Both the position numbers and the translations under genes were made by a program. A stretch of 64,000 bases of DNA from Larus michahellis (taxonomy: Eukaryota > Chordata > Aves > Charadriiformes > Laridae): positions 105,762,847 through 105,826,846 of the forward strand of contig NC_133898.1 in the NCBI RefSeq assembly GCF_964199755.1, given 5' to 3'. The stretch's first letter is position 1, and each line of letters begins with the position of its first letter. Positions 24,401 to 35,750 of this stretch are shown here, piece after piece. Below the pieces are notes generated by a model that was not told where the DNA came from, did not search any database, and was given only the letters and a program-made list of their open reading frames with translations.

Positions 24401-26852
24401 TTTTTTAATGTGCTAGAGGTGGTGCATCCTCCCCAGCCTGGTGTTTGGGATAGTAACTAATGCCCCTTTAGCTACAGACATAAGGGATAATTAGGCTGTG
24501 TGGGGACAGACTTCTTAAATGGATGCTATGGGGGAAGCAGGGGGATCTAGGAGCCCAAGAAGATTAAAAGAGTGAACAGAGGAAGTTAAACCCATTTGAA
24601 TGGAATATGAGTTTGGGAGCTGCAGCTTTTTCTACTGGAAATACTCAGGAGGACACTAAAAACCAGACCTCATGAGTGACTCTCACAGAGACACACTGAC
24701 TTGGGACAGGACAGTGAGAGAGTACAGGACGGACTGGTGGTGGCCTCTTGACACAAGCCTCTGGGAACACGAGCATAAGAAGAAGCAGCTGAGCCACTGT
24801 GAAAATCTCTGACAAATACAGAAACAATGATTTTCATATCATTGGTTTCATTCTGTCCCCATGAATACTAAATTGTCCTCACCTAGAAAATGTTACTGAG
24901 ACACGTGGCTTTTTTTCTTTTATATCTGAGCCTACTGGTCTTACTGAGGTCAAGTTCCCTCTAGACATGACATGCCTTCGTCTTTCCCTTCCTACATCTT
25001 CCTGGTGCTTTCACTTCAAATTGTGTGGGAGTAAGAACACAGAAAAGATGTCATAAATATCTAATTCTGGAGCCTGCTCTTCAGCCAGTCTATGTGCAGT
25101 TGGAGTGATACCACCTACCCTGGTACCCCTCTACCAGGCTTTCCAGTTCATGGCTCTCCAGCAAGTTTTTCTTGGGAATAACCCATCGTATTCGTGTTTT
25201 GCCAAGACTGGCTGTGATACAACTAACTCAGGAGTGTGATTTGACATGCAGAACCTGTGTTGCTGAATCGGCAAAAAGTCTTCTGAGAAGATTCAATTTT
25301 AATGTGCTCACAAGAGACCAGGGAGGAGAACTTCAGAAAAATGTATGTGCCCAAAACAGGGCAAGTGATACACAGGATATTTTTTCTAAGGCATCAGTGA
25401 GTTTTTAGCTGAAGGTAGGCTGGGTCCTACATGAGGTTGTTGGAATTTCTTCTCATGGTGAGTGGAGAACAGCTGAAAGGAGCTCTGCTACTCTGGCAGT
25501 CAGCAAAATCACTAAAATTAAATGGACACAAAAGCAGAATTACAAAGAAGAGAGACCCGTAAGTACTCATTCAGAAACGATAGCACAGAATGAGTGTTCT
25601 GAAAGGCGGGCAGTCTCCTTTTTGTTTGCAAAGTTTGCATAAGTTCGCAAAATTATAATCCAATAATTAGGGCAATTAAAGAAGTTGTGAAGCATCCAGA
25701 ACAAAAGACCCAGAAGAATAGTTCTCGTGTGCTGCTCCCTCCTTGAATGAAATGTCTGTTTGTGGGGTAAAAAAATCTAAAGATGGGAAAACTTATCAGT
25801 TAGAAATAGATGTAGGGTCTTGAAAAGTTGAACTGTAATATTATTGTAGTGAAAAGATCACTTCAAAACAATCAGTTCAAAAACATCATACTTAGCTTTT
25901 CCAAGCTCTATAGGAAAAAAATAAATTCTGTGCTGTCAGACATATTAGCATAACTTCATTTTTCAGGCGCTTATTCAGCGTATGCTGGCAGGGCTGTGAG
26001 TGGAAGGTATAAAAATTCTTTCAGTGTAAAACAGGCTTTGGGCAAAAACTGGTGAAACAAACTCAGGCCTGTGATCTGGGAGCCCTGTTTGGTTTGCCCC
26101 TGAAGCCCACTGGCACTACCCTACAAGGAAGCTCTGCTATGGCGTCTGCTTCGTTACCTGCATTAATTGAATGTGTTCGTGAGGGTCTTGTACAGGACGG
26201 GTTTTATTTCATGCTGCTGGGCTACAGCTTGTTCTACTAAACCATGCCTTGCTTTCCCAAGTCTCTGCCAGGTGCAACGCCGACGCGGGAGGCTCCTTTG
26301 CTCCTTTCCAAGCCGGATGCTTACCCACAACCTGTTAATTTTGGGGGACATGTAAGCAAAAGCTCCCGGGAGCCGATGCTGGGCAGCTGCTCTGGGCGGA
26401 CGCCGTTCCCAAGGGCAGCTGGGGAGGACGAGGGCTCCGGAGAGCTGCCAACCTGGAGCAGGATCCCATCCCTGGGGAGGACCTCCATTGCCGGGAGGCC
26501 TTGCCGGAGCCCTGCCATCCCGCCCTGCTCAGCCCCTTCCCCCCGGCACTGTGCCCACCCCAGCAGCCAGCACGTCCTGCCTGTGACGAAGGGTGGCCAA
26601 GGCCCCTTTAGGCCTAACGCTGGCCCTTCAGGGGATGGATCCCCTCCAGCATACAGCGGCAGCTGCCTCCATCCGCCGCCCTACCCTGCACCTCAGGGGG
26701 GGCCCTGCCCCATGGCGAGCGGGGCACACCACCACCGACAGCTCTTGGCGCCTCCAAGGGGAAAGCAAGGAGATGGGGGCGAGGGAGGGAGACATATGGG
26801 TCTCAGCTACTGCCGGGACGACATGTTTTTTAACCTGTACCCATTACGGTGA
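18303..26852 (+). CDS. GCM1: GCM1, chorion-specific transcription factor GCMa (5 coding exons, 395 aa)
   Basis: Sequence-specific transcription factor of the glial-cells-missing family, acting in the nucleus. Coding exons are 18303-18404, 20186-20438, 21389-21501, 22499-22627 and 26262-26852; every junction is GT-AG and the phases agree. The GCM DNA-binding domain spans about residues 23-178 and is nearly identical to mammalian GCM1, with the family's conserved Cys and His residues present, including CCPNC and the HDHP motif. The C-terminal exon (residues 200-395) is Pro/Ser/Gly-rich and diverged, but begins SLPG and ends with a [10 protein letters not shown] terminus matching DMLLNLCPLR in human. 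Human GCM1 is 436 aa, so this protein is somewhat shorter, all within the C-terminal part. In mammals it drives syncytiotrophoblast differentiation; in chick a neurogenic role in spinal cord is reported. It is convergent with FBXO9, as in human. GCM2 is excluded by location next to FBXO9 and by the C-terminal match. Confidence 0.95.
18405..20185 (+). other. GCM1 intron 1
   Basis: About 1.8 kb between coding exons 1 and 2. It contains only spurious open frames, including a 198-codon Pro/Leu/Ser-rich one at 18725-19321 with no recognised domain. Confidence 0.85.
20186..20438 (+). CDS. GCM1: GCM1 coding exon 2, core of the GCM domain (residues 35-119)
   Basis: Acceptor ctctccacag; the exon starts [15 protein letters not shown] and runs through the invariant block [20 protein letters not shown] to CDKARQKQQ. 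It is near-identical to human apart from a few substitutions around [10 protein letters not shown]. Donor C|gtgagt, phase 1. Confidence 0.95.
20439..21388 (+). other. GCM1 intron 2
   Basis: About 950 bp, with an AT-rich stretch at about 21120-21185. Nothing else recognised. Confidence 0.9.
21389..21501 (+). CDS. GCM1: GCM1 coding exon 3, zinc-ligand part of the GCM domain (residues 119-156)
   Basis: Acceptor tttgctccag. The first two bases complete Arg119; the exon then reads [15 protein letters not shown], then [14 protein letters not shown], ending in FIFFQ. The Cys-rich stretch and the His are conserved GCM-domain residues. Donor CAG|gttggt, phase 0. Confidence 0.95.
21621..21765 (+). mobile_element. 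CR1 LINE 3' end inside GCM1 intron 3
   Basis: Short CR1 tail fragment in sense orientation. The diagnostic part is gcctccagaggtcccttcc, followed by aacctaaatta, as in the 3' UTR of CR1 elements. The terminal octamer repeats have decayed. The rest of intron 3 (21502-22498) shows nothing. Confidence 0.75.
22499..22627 (+). CDS. GCM1: GCM1 coding exon 4, end of the GCM domain (residues 157-199)
   Basis: Acceptor tttctaaag. It begins [20 protein letters not shown], the end of the conserved domain, then a divergent basic stretch ending RLKRIREVE. Donor GAG|gtaact, phase 0. Confidence 0.93.
22628..26261 (+). other. GCM1 intron 4
   Basis: About 3.6 kb, the largest GCM1 intron between coding exons. 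It contains no recognised exon or transposon, only short open frames. Confidence 0.8.
26262..26852 (+). CDS. GCM1: GCM1 coding exon 5, C-terminal region (residues 200-395)
   Basis: The acceptor is gctttcccaag before [12 protein letters not shown]; human continues SLPGETQSQG at the same point. The exon is GC-rich and Pro/Ser/Gly-rich, unlike the AT-rich introns, and would hold the transactivation region. It ends [17 protein letters not shown] and TGA at 26850-26852. The exact acceptor is inferred from phase and this alignment, without transcript support. Confidence 0.85.
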   Translation, partial: SLPGATPTREAPLLLSKPDAYPQPVNFGGHVSKSSREPMLGSCSGRTPFPRAAGEDEGSGELPTWSRIPSLGRTSIAGRPCRSPAIPPCSAPSPRHCAHPSSQHVLPVTKGGQGPFRPNAGPSGDGSPPAYSGSCLHPPPYPAPQGGPCPMASGAHHHRQLLAPPRGKQGDGGEGGRHMGLSYCRDDMFFNLYPLR

Positions 26853-27057
26853 CCGGGTTTAAATGTCCTCTCTCTCTCCTCCTCTGGCAATGGGCCTAAT
26901 TCTCCATCCCTGTTGCAATGCAGATGTGAAAGTGCTACCACACCAAGTACCTGTTCAGCTCCTCTTGCAGGCCTCAGAAGGGGCTTTCATATCTGAAGAC
27001 TTGTCTTTGTGGGGTTTTTTTACCTGTCACATTTCCCCCCTACTATTTCATTGATCT

Positions 27058-27063
27058 AATAAA
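27058..27063 (+). terminator. Candidate GCM1 polyadenylation signal
   Basis: AATAAA lies 205 bp after the GCM1 stop codon. It is the first canonical signal I found downstream and would give a short 3' UTR. A longer UTR is not excluded, but a CR1 begins 220 bp further on. Confidence 0.5.
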
Positions 27064-27284
27064 AGGTATCAGCTCCTCTTACAGGCTACCTCACTGCCAT
27101 TCTGGTTTGGTAGCATTTCAGTCCCCCTCGATAGTCAGTTTGTTCAAGCCTGTGGGACTGTGGAAGGTGCAAATGGATGACCTCAAGGACCACAGCTGTC
27201 ATGTGCGACCCTCTGCACTCTTCCAGCTTCTTTGGGCAGTGATCTAAGTCCCTCTCTTGGATCAGCCCTGCAAACTTATTGTAT

Positions 27285-27995
27285 AGGATCATCACAGAAC
27301 GGTTTAGGTTAGAGGTTGGAGGGGAACTTCAGAAATCACCTAGTCCAACCTGTCTGCCGTGGGCAGGCACATTCTTCACTAGATCAGGTTGCTCAAAGCC
27401 CCATCCAACCTGGCCTTGAACACTTCCAGGGATGGTGCATCCACAACTTCCCTGGGCAACCTGTTCCAGTGTCTCACCACTCTCATAAAAAATTTCCTCC
27501 TTAAGTCCCATTTAAACCTACTCTTTTTCAGTTTAAAAACACTGCCCCTCATTCTATGACTACAGGCCTCGGAAAAAGTCTTTCTCCGACTTTCTAATAA
27601 GCCCCCTTCATACATTGAAAGGCTGCAACAGGGTGTCCCCAAAACCTGCTCTTCTCGAGGCTGAACGACTCCAGCTCTCTCAGCCTGTCCTCATGGAGGA
27701 GGTGCTCCATCCCTCTGATCATTTTTGGACCTCCTCTGGACCCATTCCAACAGGTCCATGTCCTTCCTGTGCTGAGGGCTCCAGAGCTGGATGCAGTACT
27801 CCAGGTGGGGTCCCACCAGAGCGGAGTAGAGGGGCAGAATCACCTCCCTCGACCTGCTGGACATGCTTCTTTTGATGCAGCCCGGGATTCAATGGACTTT
27901 CTGGGATGAAATTGCACACTGCCGGTTCATGTCCAATTTGTCATCCACCAATATCCCTAAGTCCTTCCCTGCAGGGCTAAACCCACATTTCATGG
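27285..27995 (-). mobile_element. CR1 LINE, about 0.7 kb, 5'-truncated
   Basis: Minus-strand CR1. Reading from the high to the low coordinates gives the C-terminal third of the ORF2 protein, broken by frameshifts. The segment at 27379-27642 includes RRKFFMRVVRHWNRLPREVV followed by DAPSLEVFKARLDGALSNL. The 3' UTR follows toward 27285. Part of its length overlaps spurious + strand frames. Confidence 0.93.
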
Positions 27996-29429
27996 CTGGT
28001 TCCTTTAACCACCATGATGGTAGAGAGCCTCAGCTCCATGGGCTGCCTAGATGGTGGTCTTAACTGTGCCCTGCCTTCCCTGCGGAGCAAGCCATGCCCC
28101 GGTGGTCTGAGGCGAAATAAACCTTTTATTGGGATGTGTCTGGGAGGACAGTATTACGAAACAAGTGGCAATAAAAATTTCACAGTACTTCAGATTGTGG
28201 TGTATCTTGTGTCCATCAAACAAGTTCAGTCTTATCGTTTGTCTGTCTTTTTTTTTCTTGTTTTTGTCTTTTTAGTTTCCCTCTTTTTAAAAAAGACTTT
28301 GGAATATATTAATTACTAGGGAAACCACTTTCATTGCGAAGGGTGGGGTTCAGAGACATTTATGAGACAGGAACAAATTATATTTATAGAGTGTTTCAAA
28401 ATGTTTATTGCAATTTTTGAAACAGGGGGTGTGTAGTGATTTGTTTTATATGGAAAAAATCTAAATGTAGATCACAAAATGACAGTCCGCTGTTGTATGT
28501 GAAGGTCAGTTCAGTTAGTCCCATCCTAATACCAAACTTTGTGTGTTTCATGATGATTCTTCAGATCAGTAACTTGGAGAAGAAAACTTTGAACAACCTC
28601 CACCTCTAAGACAGAAAAAGGGAAATCAATAGGAGCGATAAGCACTTGTGCTTGGGGAGGTGAGCTGCAGGAGGAGGGACAGGCAGATTCCCCGGGGCTT
28701 TGTGTCACATAGCTGGGATTCCTCTGTGACTGCCAAACCGGTCGCACCAGCGAGGGATGGAACAGAGCATGGACCCTGCCTGCTGCCGTCCTGCTGTTTC
28801 TCGTCTGCCTCTCCTCTCGGTTCCATACCATACAGGTGTGTGGCTGGGAGGCTCCTCAGACATTGTTCCTGCACAGAAGTACCATCAGTTCCCTTTCCAC
28901 CCACCAACCCCTTCCTCTGTTTTTAAAAAATTCCAGCAAAGAGGATTTGATAACTGATCCCATAACCTGTTCCACAGCTTCACTGTCCCAAACCCAACTA
29001 TTAGCACTTTTTTTCCTCATGTCTGATTTTCTTTCCTGCAGGTCAACCATTTCTTCAGGCCTTTGAAGATGAGTAGCGTCCAGTTACTGAGCTTCACAGC
29101 CTTCCTAAAGGGCTATAACTACCAAACCTCCCTAAAACATAATTACTACCAAACCTGCCTTCCTGCCTGAGACATGGGAAGCTTTTTGTTGGTGTGCCTT
29201 TAAGTCTGAACCAAAAGGTTTCCAAAACAAAACCTATTCCTGCGAGCACAGCTACACTCAGCAGCCGCCTGCCATAGCAGGGCCCTGATTTCTTGCAGCT
29301 TCCGTGCTCATAATCCCGTGTACCCAGGACTGTCTCCCAGTTTGGGGGGACCCCCAGCCCCCATTCACGCAGTGTTCATTGCACCCAGTATGTTTCTGAG
29401 AGGAACACATTTCTGACTCGATGAGGAGA

Positions 29430-29500
29430 GGTTATTCCTTTTTAAAAAGGAGGAAACTAAGACTTAATGATTTTTTCTAAGGCTAAACACAGAAAGGCTT
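29430..29500 (-). mobile_element. Possible MIR-type SINE remnant
   Basis: The + strand stretch aaaggaggaaactaagact followed by taatgattttttctaagg resembles the reverse complement of the MIR core. The match is short and weak. Confidence 0.3.
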
Positions 29501-30444
29501 TCCAGATTCACAAGCTGCCAGGGTCAGTTCGACCTTTCCATGTTCTTGCACTGACTTCTGTGCTGGTAGCAACTTCCTCCAGTTTTGGTACAATCAGCAC
29601 GGTGGGTCAACATAGCGCCAAATTTATACCCGTTTGGCTCAAAATATGAAGATACCAATCCCAGCTCTGACCTTCGCAGAAGTGACTTTTTCCAATATAT
29701 TTGGGATACGTGAAAAGAAACGTGTGTATGTCACTGCTTTAAGCCCCTTTGAACCCGCTCTAAGGTATTGTGCCCAGTTGGGCAGTGATAAGAATCAGAG
29801 GTGAAAGATGCCACTCAGTGCGTTATCCTCTGCAATTTTCAGTAAATACACTGAACACTGAGGTTGTTCAGGGTAGCTTCATGAAGAAACGCCGATTGAT
29901 ATTTGACGGTCCACCCACAGGTAACTCTGTAACCTTATTCTCTGCTGCAGAAAACGGTTTTCTGCAAGGCACAGCTGCAGTAAAATGTTAGGAAGGCAGC
30001 AGAGATGCAAGGAGGTCAGGGTGTGGATGATTACACAGGCAAAATGTTTTGTTCTGGCTTATCGGTGTTTCAGATGGCTGTAAGCTACTGCCAAAGCTTA
30101 TGCAAATATCCCTGCATGGCGCGGATATTCTACACTCACTGCTTTCCCAAGGTCTTAGCTCTGAAAGCACTGGCCTCAGTATTTAAGGGGTAATTCTTTG
30201 GGAGTCATCCCTGTGCTTGCTCTGAAGCAAATATTTTTATATACAAGGGCTCTGCTGAGGCCACAAGAGAACCACAGCAATGTTGCTCAGAATGACACAT
30301 TAGCCAGACTGTATCTTACAGAAACACAGCTTTTATGGGGGAGTTGTTGGGGTTTTTTTGACTCATGCAGCATCTAAAGATGAAACCTAGACATATTATC
30401 AGAAGGAGCAAGACAGCAGCTGGACACCTCAATTTTTTAGTGTA

Positions 30445-30560
30445 TTTATCCTCAGAATATCATTGTGAGGAAGGGAAATGCTTCTGTATCAGTCATATAG
30501 ATGGGGAGATGTGAAGGCAGAACAGGGGTTTGACCCACGTCTCTCCAGCCCTGGGCACAT
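30445..30560 (-). mobile_element. MIR-type SINE remnant
   Basis: The + strand resembles the reverse complement of MIR over several blocks: a tatttatcctc start, gatggggagatg, and gcagaacaggggtttgaccc followed by acgtctctccag. The last block fits the region carrying the tRNA-like B box. Confidence 0.5.
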
Positions 30561-31384
30561 ACCCTGCATTTCTTCTGGCCTTCCGCTCCCCAGGGTCTCT
30601 AACTTTGCATGTGAAAAGAATTGTAGGTCAGACTGAGTACAGATGGATGCTTTCATTTTTAACCCCTTGTACAAAGCCCCTGCCCTTTGGCAGACTGGGG
30701 CTATAAACTCTTTTATATAAACTGCAAGGTTATGGACTGTTTTCTAAAATATGGTCCTAAATGCATTCTCTGTATTTTTAAATGAAACAAGTGTGTCAAA
30801 CTGCTGGTGGTAGAAAGGACTCCAGCTGAGGAAGCTTTAGGGGATACTCTCTGAGTAATTGTACAAAGCTTTTCTTTCCTCGTGGCCTTTGGGTAATCCA
30901 TGTGTCCGGTATTCCTGGAAATTTTGCTCTGCTTGCCCTCAATGTAGTGATTTGGGGCTTTTTAAGTAGTTATGGTCAAGAAGTTAGAATGGGACCATCT
31001 AATTTGTTCTACTTTATTGCAAGCAGAACGTAGAAGTGTCCCCTGTGATGTATCTCAGCAGGAATATGGCCTTTCTGTGCCAGGAACAGGCTTTACGTGG
31101 CAGGGCAGCGACTGGCGTGGGGACCCAGGGGAGGCAGAGGAGGATGGGAAGGTGGCACAGTTTATTTAAGAAGAAAAAATGAAGGAAGTTTGCTGGTGTC
31201 AGAGCAAAAATAGATGCAATCAGTAATCAAAGCAGAGCGTGAACAGGATATTAACATTGTGCATCTGAACATGTTAAGCAGTTTGGCCCTGGCTCTTCTG
31301 CAAGCTATGCAGGCTGTCCCGCGTTCTCCCTGAGCTGCTGCAGTCCCCAGGCTCCATGGGGTTTTTGTCTTTCACAAGGTAAAC

Positions 31385-31987
31385 TTCACCAACATTGCTT
31401 GCCTCCTGGAGCAAGAAGAACTCACCATCGATGCAGGAGAACCAGGTTCGGGAGCACTTAAACAAACGGGACATACATAAGTCCATGGGCCCGGACGGGA
31501 TGCACCCATTAGTGGTGAGGGAGCTGGCAGATGTCATTGTGAGGTCACTCTCAATAATCTTTGAAAGCTCATGGTGATTGGGAGAGTTTCCTGAAGACTG
31601 TAAGAAAGCAACGTCACTCCTGTCTTCAAAGAGAACAAAAAGAAAGATCTGGGGAACTACAGGCCAGCCAGCCCCACCTCAAAATCTGCGATGGTGGTGG
31701 AGAAAACCCTCCTGGAAACTGTTTGCAAACACATGACAGACTAAAAAGTGATCAGGAGCAGCCGGCATGGATTTATGAAGGGGAAATTGTGCTTAGACAA
31801 CCTGATAACCTTCTACAATGAGACGAGTGGCTTGGTGGATGAGAGGAGAGCACTGGATGTTTTTTATCTTGACTTTAGCCAGGCTTTCGGCACTGTCTTC
31901 CATAACATTCTCACAAACAAGCCGATGAAGTACGAGCTTGCTAAGTGCATGGTGAGGCGGACTGAAACCTCAGCTATTCTGTGATTC
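31385..31987 (+). mobile_element. CR1 LINE fragment with an internal deletion
   Basis: Plus-strand CR1 reverse transcriptase. Pieces in order are [17 protein letters not shown], a frame-shifted middle, the finger region SRHGFMKGKLCLDNLI, and the palm motif FYLDFSQAFGTVFHNIL (31748-31984), where most copies have KAFDTV. The frame then jumps straight to the CR1 tail, ending ctattctgtgattc at about 31974-31987. The second half of the ORF and most of the 3' UTR are missing. Confidence 0.88.
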
Positions 31988-33244
31988 AGGCAACAGTTAG
32001 GATCAGGCACAGCTGTTCTCATAGCAGACAGTTGCAGCCTCCAGACGCCTCTGCCTGAATTAGCTGTGTACCGTGTGGCACATCTGGGAAGCCATCCAAA
32101 GGCCTGACATACTAGGAACACCCAGGAGCAGCAGAACACCGCCTTTGTGGCCCTGCAGACAGCAGCATCAGCAATCTGAACGCCACAAGCATCCTTTGCT
32201 CTCCTTATTGGGTTATTTAATTTCTGTGAGCAACGCGAGATGACCTCCTGTATGGCAAGTACTTCCTGAGGCACAGATAGTCTCTTCGGAGGACAGGGCA
32301 AGCCAGGAAGGTCTTTGGCCAGCTTTTCACTCTGAGCTCATGCCTTCTGTTTCCAGTTAGCAACGGAGGAAGCAAAACCGCCTTGGAGGGCTTGTCTCAG
32401 ATGAATGTTTTTCATCTCTCAAAACCATTTATGTCAAGATTCAAACTTCGCATCATTTGGCAATTGTATAATCAGTGATGTGGTTTAAGTCTTCTGTTAC
32501 CAAAGGTTGCCCAATCTATTTGCTCTTCTAAAGAGAAGTCATAAATAATAGTCATATTATTATATCTAGTTATAAATAATACAAACCACAGCACGAGAGT
32601 GTGTCCTCTTTGCTCGTTGCTTTCTTGTGCCTGGTGAAAACTGTGAGGCAAAGGCCAAAGCCATACAGCACCTGGACACCCAGCTCCTTTTTTCTTCTAG
32701 AGGAGACAGCAAATGCCTGTGGCAGGACCAGGTCCCTCACCCCTTTGACCCCAGCAGAATGTCCCTGCCAGGACACAGCAGGGACCACCTGGTGGGGCCT
32801 TCTCCTGCCCCAAACACCAGGTGAGGAGTGGAGGGGCAACGACACACTGCTCTCCCCATGCCTGCAGCCTCTCCCCTGGCACCTGTGGGTGGCAAGGTGA
32901 GCTGGTGGCATCCCAACCTTACACTGCACTTGGGCACCTACAGCAATGAGTAACGGCTGCCACGTGAACAGCTGTGACCAAACTAACATCTGTGGATAAT
33001 GTAAACATTGGGTGTTGTGAAAAGCTGTTTGCCAAACATCCAGATTTCCTCTGCTCAAGTCACAGCAAAGACAGGAGGAAACCATGACCTTCAGCCCAGC
33101 CAGCAGTGGCCCTGGGCAGAGCAGAATCCCCCAAGGCAGGGCCCTCCAAGCTGACAGCAAAAGCAGCAACACGTTTCAGGGAGGAGAAGGGGTGGTTTGC
33201 GTTCATTGCCTCTGGACTTCCTTGATTCCACTCAGAGAGGAATG
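31988..33244. other. Intergenic, nothing assigned
   Basis: A GC-rich patch around 32600-33200 gives long but featureless open frames on both strands, including a 200-codon one on the - strand at 32570-33172 with no recognisable domain. None is called. Confidence 0.45.
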
Positions 33245-33458
33245 ATAGAATCATAGAATGGTTTGGGTTTGAAGGGACCTTAAAAATCATCTCGTTCCAG
33301 CCTCCTGCCATGGGCAGGGACACCTCCCACTAGACCAGGCTGCTCAAAGCCCCATCCAGCCTGGCCTTGAACACTTCCAGGGATGGGGCATCCACAGCTT
33401 CTCTGGGCAACCTGTTCCAGTGCCTCACGACCCTCACAGTAAAGAATTTCTTCCTAAA
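33245..33458 (-). mobile_element. CR1 LINE 3' end
   Basis: Minus-strand CR1 tail. It starts at the low end with atagaatcatagaatggttt (the octamer repeat in reverse complement) and runs into the ORF2 C-terminus, FRKKFFTVRVVRHWNRLPRE, then AVDAPSLEVFKARLDGALSS. It stays relatively close to the consensus wording of the other copies, so it is fairly young. Confidence 0.95.
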
Positions 33459-33768
33459 TGGGAATAGGATCCTTCCTAGAATGGGATTCCCTGTCTGAGA
33501 GGCCAGGAATGGCAGGACAAGGTGATACATGTATAAATGGCGTGACAGGAGACCCACTGACTCCTGCACTCGGAAGAAAGTCTAGTGGCAGGAGGAGGGT
33601 AGGAGGAAAAAGAATGAGTGTCCAGCCTTGGGGTGCGTGAAATATAGGATGACAAACAGATTCTGGCCAAAGTGAGTTAAAACAGAAAGGATATTGATGT
33701 TGTCTTGCCAGTTTATTCCACGGGGGTTGTTGATCCTTATTGGTCTTTGTATGTGCCAAGGAGAAAAC

Positions 33769-33801
33769 TTCAGGCCAGACTGAAGTTTTCAGGCCAGACT
33801 G
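33769..33801 (+). repeat. Short tandem duplication, 14-bp unit
   Basis: TTCAGGCCAGACTG occurs at 33769-33782 and again at 33788-33801. The first copy also sits between ACTTCA and TGAAGT, a possible 6-bp hairpin stem. Probably replication slippage. Confidence 0.8.
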
Positions 33802-35109
33802 CCCCTACCTCACCCCACTTTCCTGCACTAAATCACCCCACCAAGAGGGACTGAACTTCCCAGAGGCCCCACATACCTGCCAAGAGACACCTCTGGAGAA
33901 GTCAAAACCTTCCTGCTTTCCCTCTCCCACTGTGCAGCCTTGGGGTGGGCTGGTGGTCCCTCTGCCGTGGGGCGCTTGGTGCTTGGAGGCAGGGAGTGAC
34001 CCAGGGGAAAGCCTCAGCCAGGGATGGCTGCTCCATGATTCGTGTCAGAGTGCAGGATCCCCTGTGCAGACCACCATCGTGCCACCAGAATTACAGGGAG
34101 CCGTAGATCAGTGCAGTGAAGCACACAAAGCTCACCTGAAGAGCATCACCCAGCAGGCTATCAGGCTGCCGGTAACCTGTTCTCCTCTCCTCCTCTTGGC
34201 CAACAGGACAACCCACTGCTATGAATGGGCAGAGGGAGGTTTTTCCCTACAGTACAAGTGAGATACAATAAAACCAGCATGTTCTGGTTTTATTTCCATG
34301 TTATAGCTCATTAGTAATAGTTGTACAGCTGATTTAACGGGGGGTTCTAGTGCGACTTGACAAGCTCTTAACACTCAGACAAAGCACTCACGAAGTATTT
34401 CATTGCAATGACACTGAAACTCTTGCCATGTACAAGCCTCCTCTCTCGAGCTTTCAGAAAGTGAATAAATGCACCTTTAAAGATACTATCTCATGTACAG
34501 CTTAACCCTGCTCCTTCCCGGTACCTTGTGGAGCCCTCCTTTTGGGAGGAGAGGAGGTTTGCCTGACTTTGTTACATTATCGCTGTTAACTCCTTTACAC
34601 ACAGCAGTACTGCCGAATGTAAGGGAGAAAGGTTTCTCTTCAGCCTGATGAAACTATTCTCCCCAGCCAGGCTGCGGTGGCTTTGGCTGCTTGGTGAGCT
34701 GCCGACTCTCCCTATAGCAGAAATGAGGTATCCTGCTGTCAATAGGTAGCCCTCAGCCTCCCCGCCGGGTTGTCCTTCTGCATTCCCTGCTCTCACCCAG
34801 CCTCGTGATAAAGCCTGTGATCTGCTCTTTCCTGTAAAACTAATGCTTTCTCAAAAGGTCCCTCCCAGGTGCCAAGAGAGTGATTCAGTAGTTTTAAATG
34901 GCTGGTCTCTCAGAAGCCCTATTCCAGTAAGAGAAGAAAACCTCATTATGCAGTAAGAAGCTTAAAGTTTTTCTAAGTAGATCCTTTTAACATCATCAGT
35001 GGGTTTTTCTTAGCCACCCACACCCCCGCAGGCAGCGTATGGCTGCTCTCCTCCAAGCCTGATTACTCCTTCATCCTGGGAATATGGTGTCCCGAACTCC
35101 AGGCAGCCT

Positions 35110-35138
35110 CCTCCCTCCCTCCCTCCCTCCCTCCCTCC
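35110..35138. repeat. (CTCC)n tetranucleotide array
   Basis: About seven CTCC units. Confidence 0.9.
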
Positions 35139-35750
35139 TGTCATTGCACACAGTGCATTTACATTTTTCCCCACTTACTCTTGGAGGTTAATTTCACTTA
35201 AAAAAAAAAACTCATTCAGAACTTCTACCTACTTGATTAAAACCATGATCTTACATGGCAGAAATTGTGAAGCTGGGGCTTAGCTTTGTCCGCCAGTCCC
35301 TTGTGAATTCTTTGGGGTCTAATAACGGAAGAACAGAAAAAACTATTAAAGTACTATAAAGATCATTTGTGATTACATAAAAACAGAAAATAGACATCAT
35401 ATGGCAGGCTTTCTCTCCACGGAGATACTAGCAGTGTCTCTTTCCACTCATCGCCTACTGTCATCAAACCCGTTGGAAGTTGGTGTAATCGAATCTTTGG
35501 CCCCTCTGTCAAATTTATTTGGAAATCGGTCAGTCCGTTCAAAAGTTATTGGTGGGAACTGTCAGGCCGACAAGATGATGACTTAATACTTCATTTCGTT
35601 AGGGAACTGGCTAAAAATCATCCTGCAGCAGTCATAGGGCTGGGAATCCAGGCAGGCGTTAATGCCGGTTCATCGGAAGGTGAGGGCAGCACAGGCGTAT
35701 TTGCTGCTGCAGGTAGTTGTTATTATCCAGGTAAGCCATATAATGTGGTC

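Larger units (their letters stand above)
27996..31384. other. Intergenic between GCM1 and FBXO9 (left part)
   Basis: No gene recognised. It contains two MIR-like remnants listed separately. Open frames near 28.5-29.1 kb on both strands are short and lack domains. Confidence 0.5.
33459..35750. other. Intergenic, nothing assigned
   Basis: The longest frame is a 173-codon one at 33740-34261, GC-rich and without domains or splice context, so it is not called. Two simple repeats in it are listed separately. Confidence 0.45.

Noticed and set aside
31864-32301. 145-codon - strand frame
   Set aside because: Partly antisense to a + strand CR1 fragment; the remainder has no domain.
32570-33172. 200-codon - strand frame
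   Set aside because: GC-rich patch open on both strands at once, no domain, no neighbouring exon signals.
33740-34261. 173-codon + strand frame
   Set aside because: Starts in a small tandem duplication and has no recognisable domain or splice sites; composition explains the openness.
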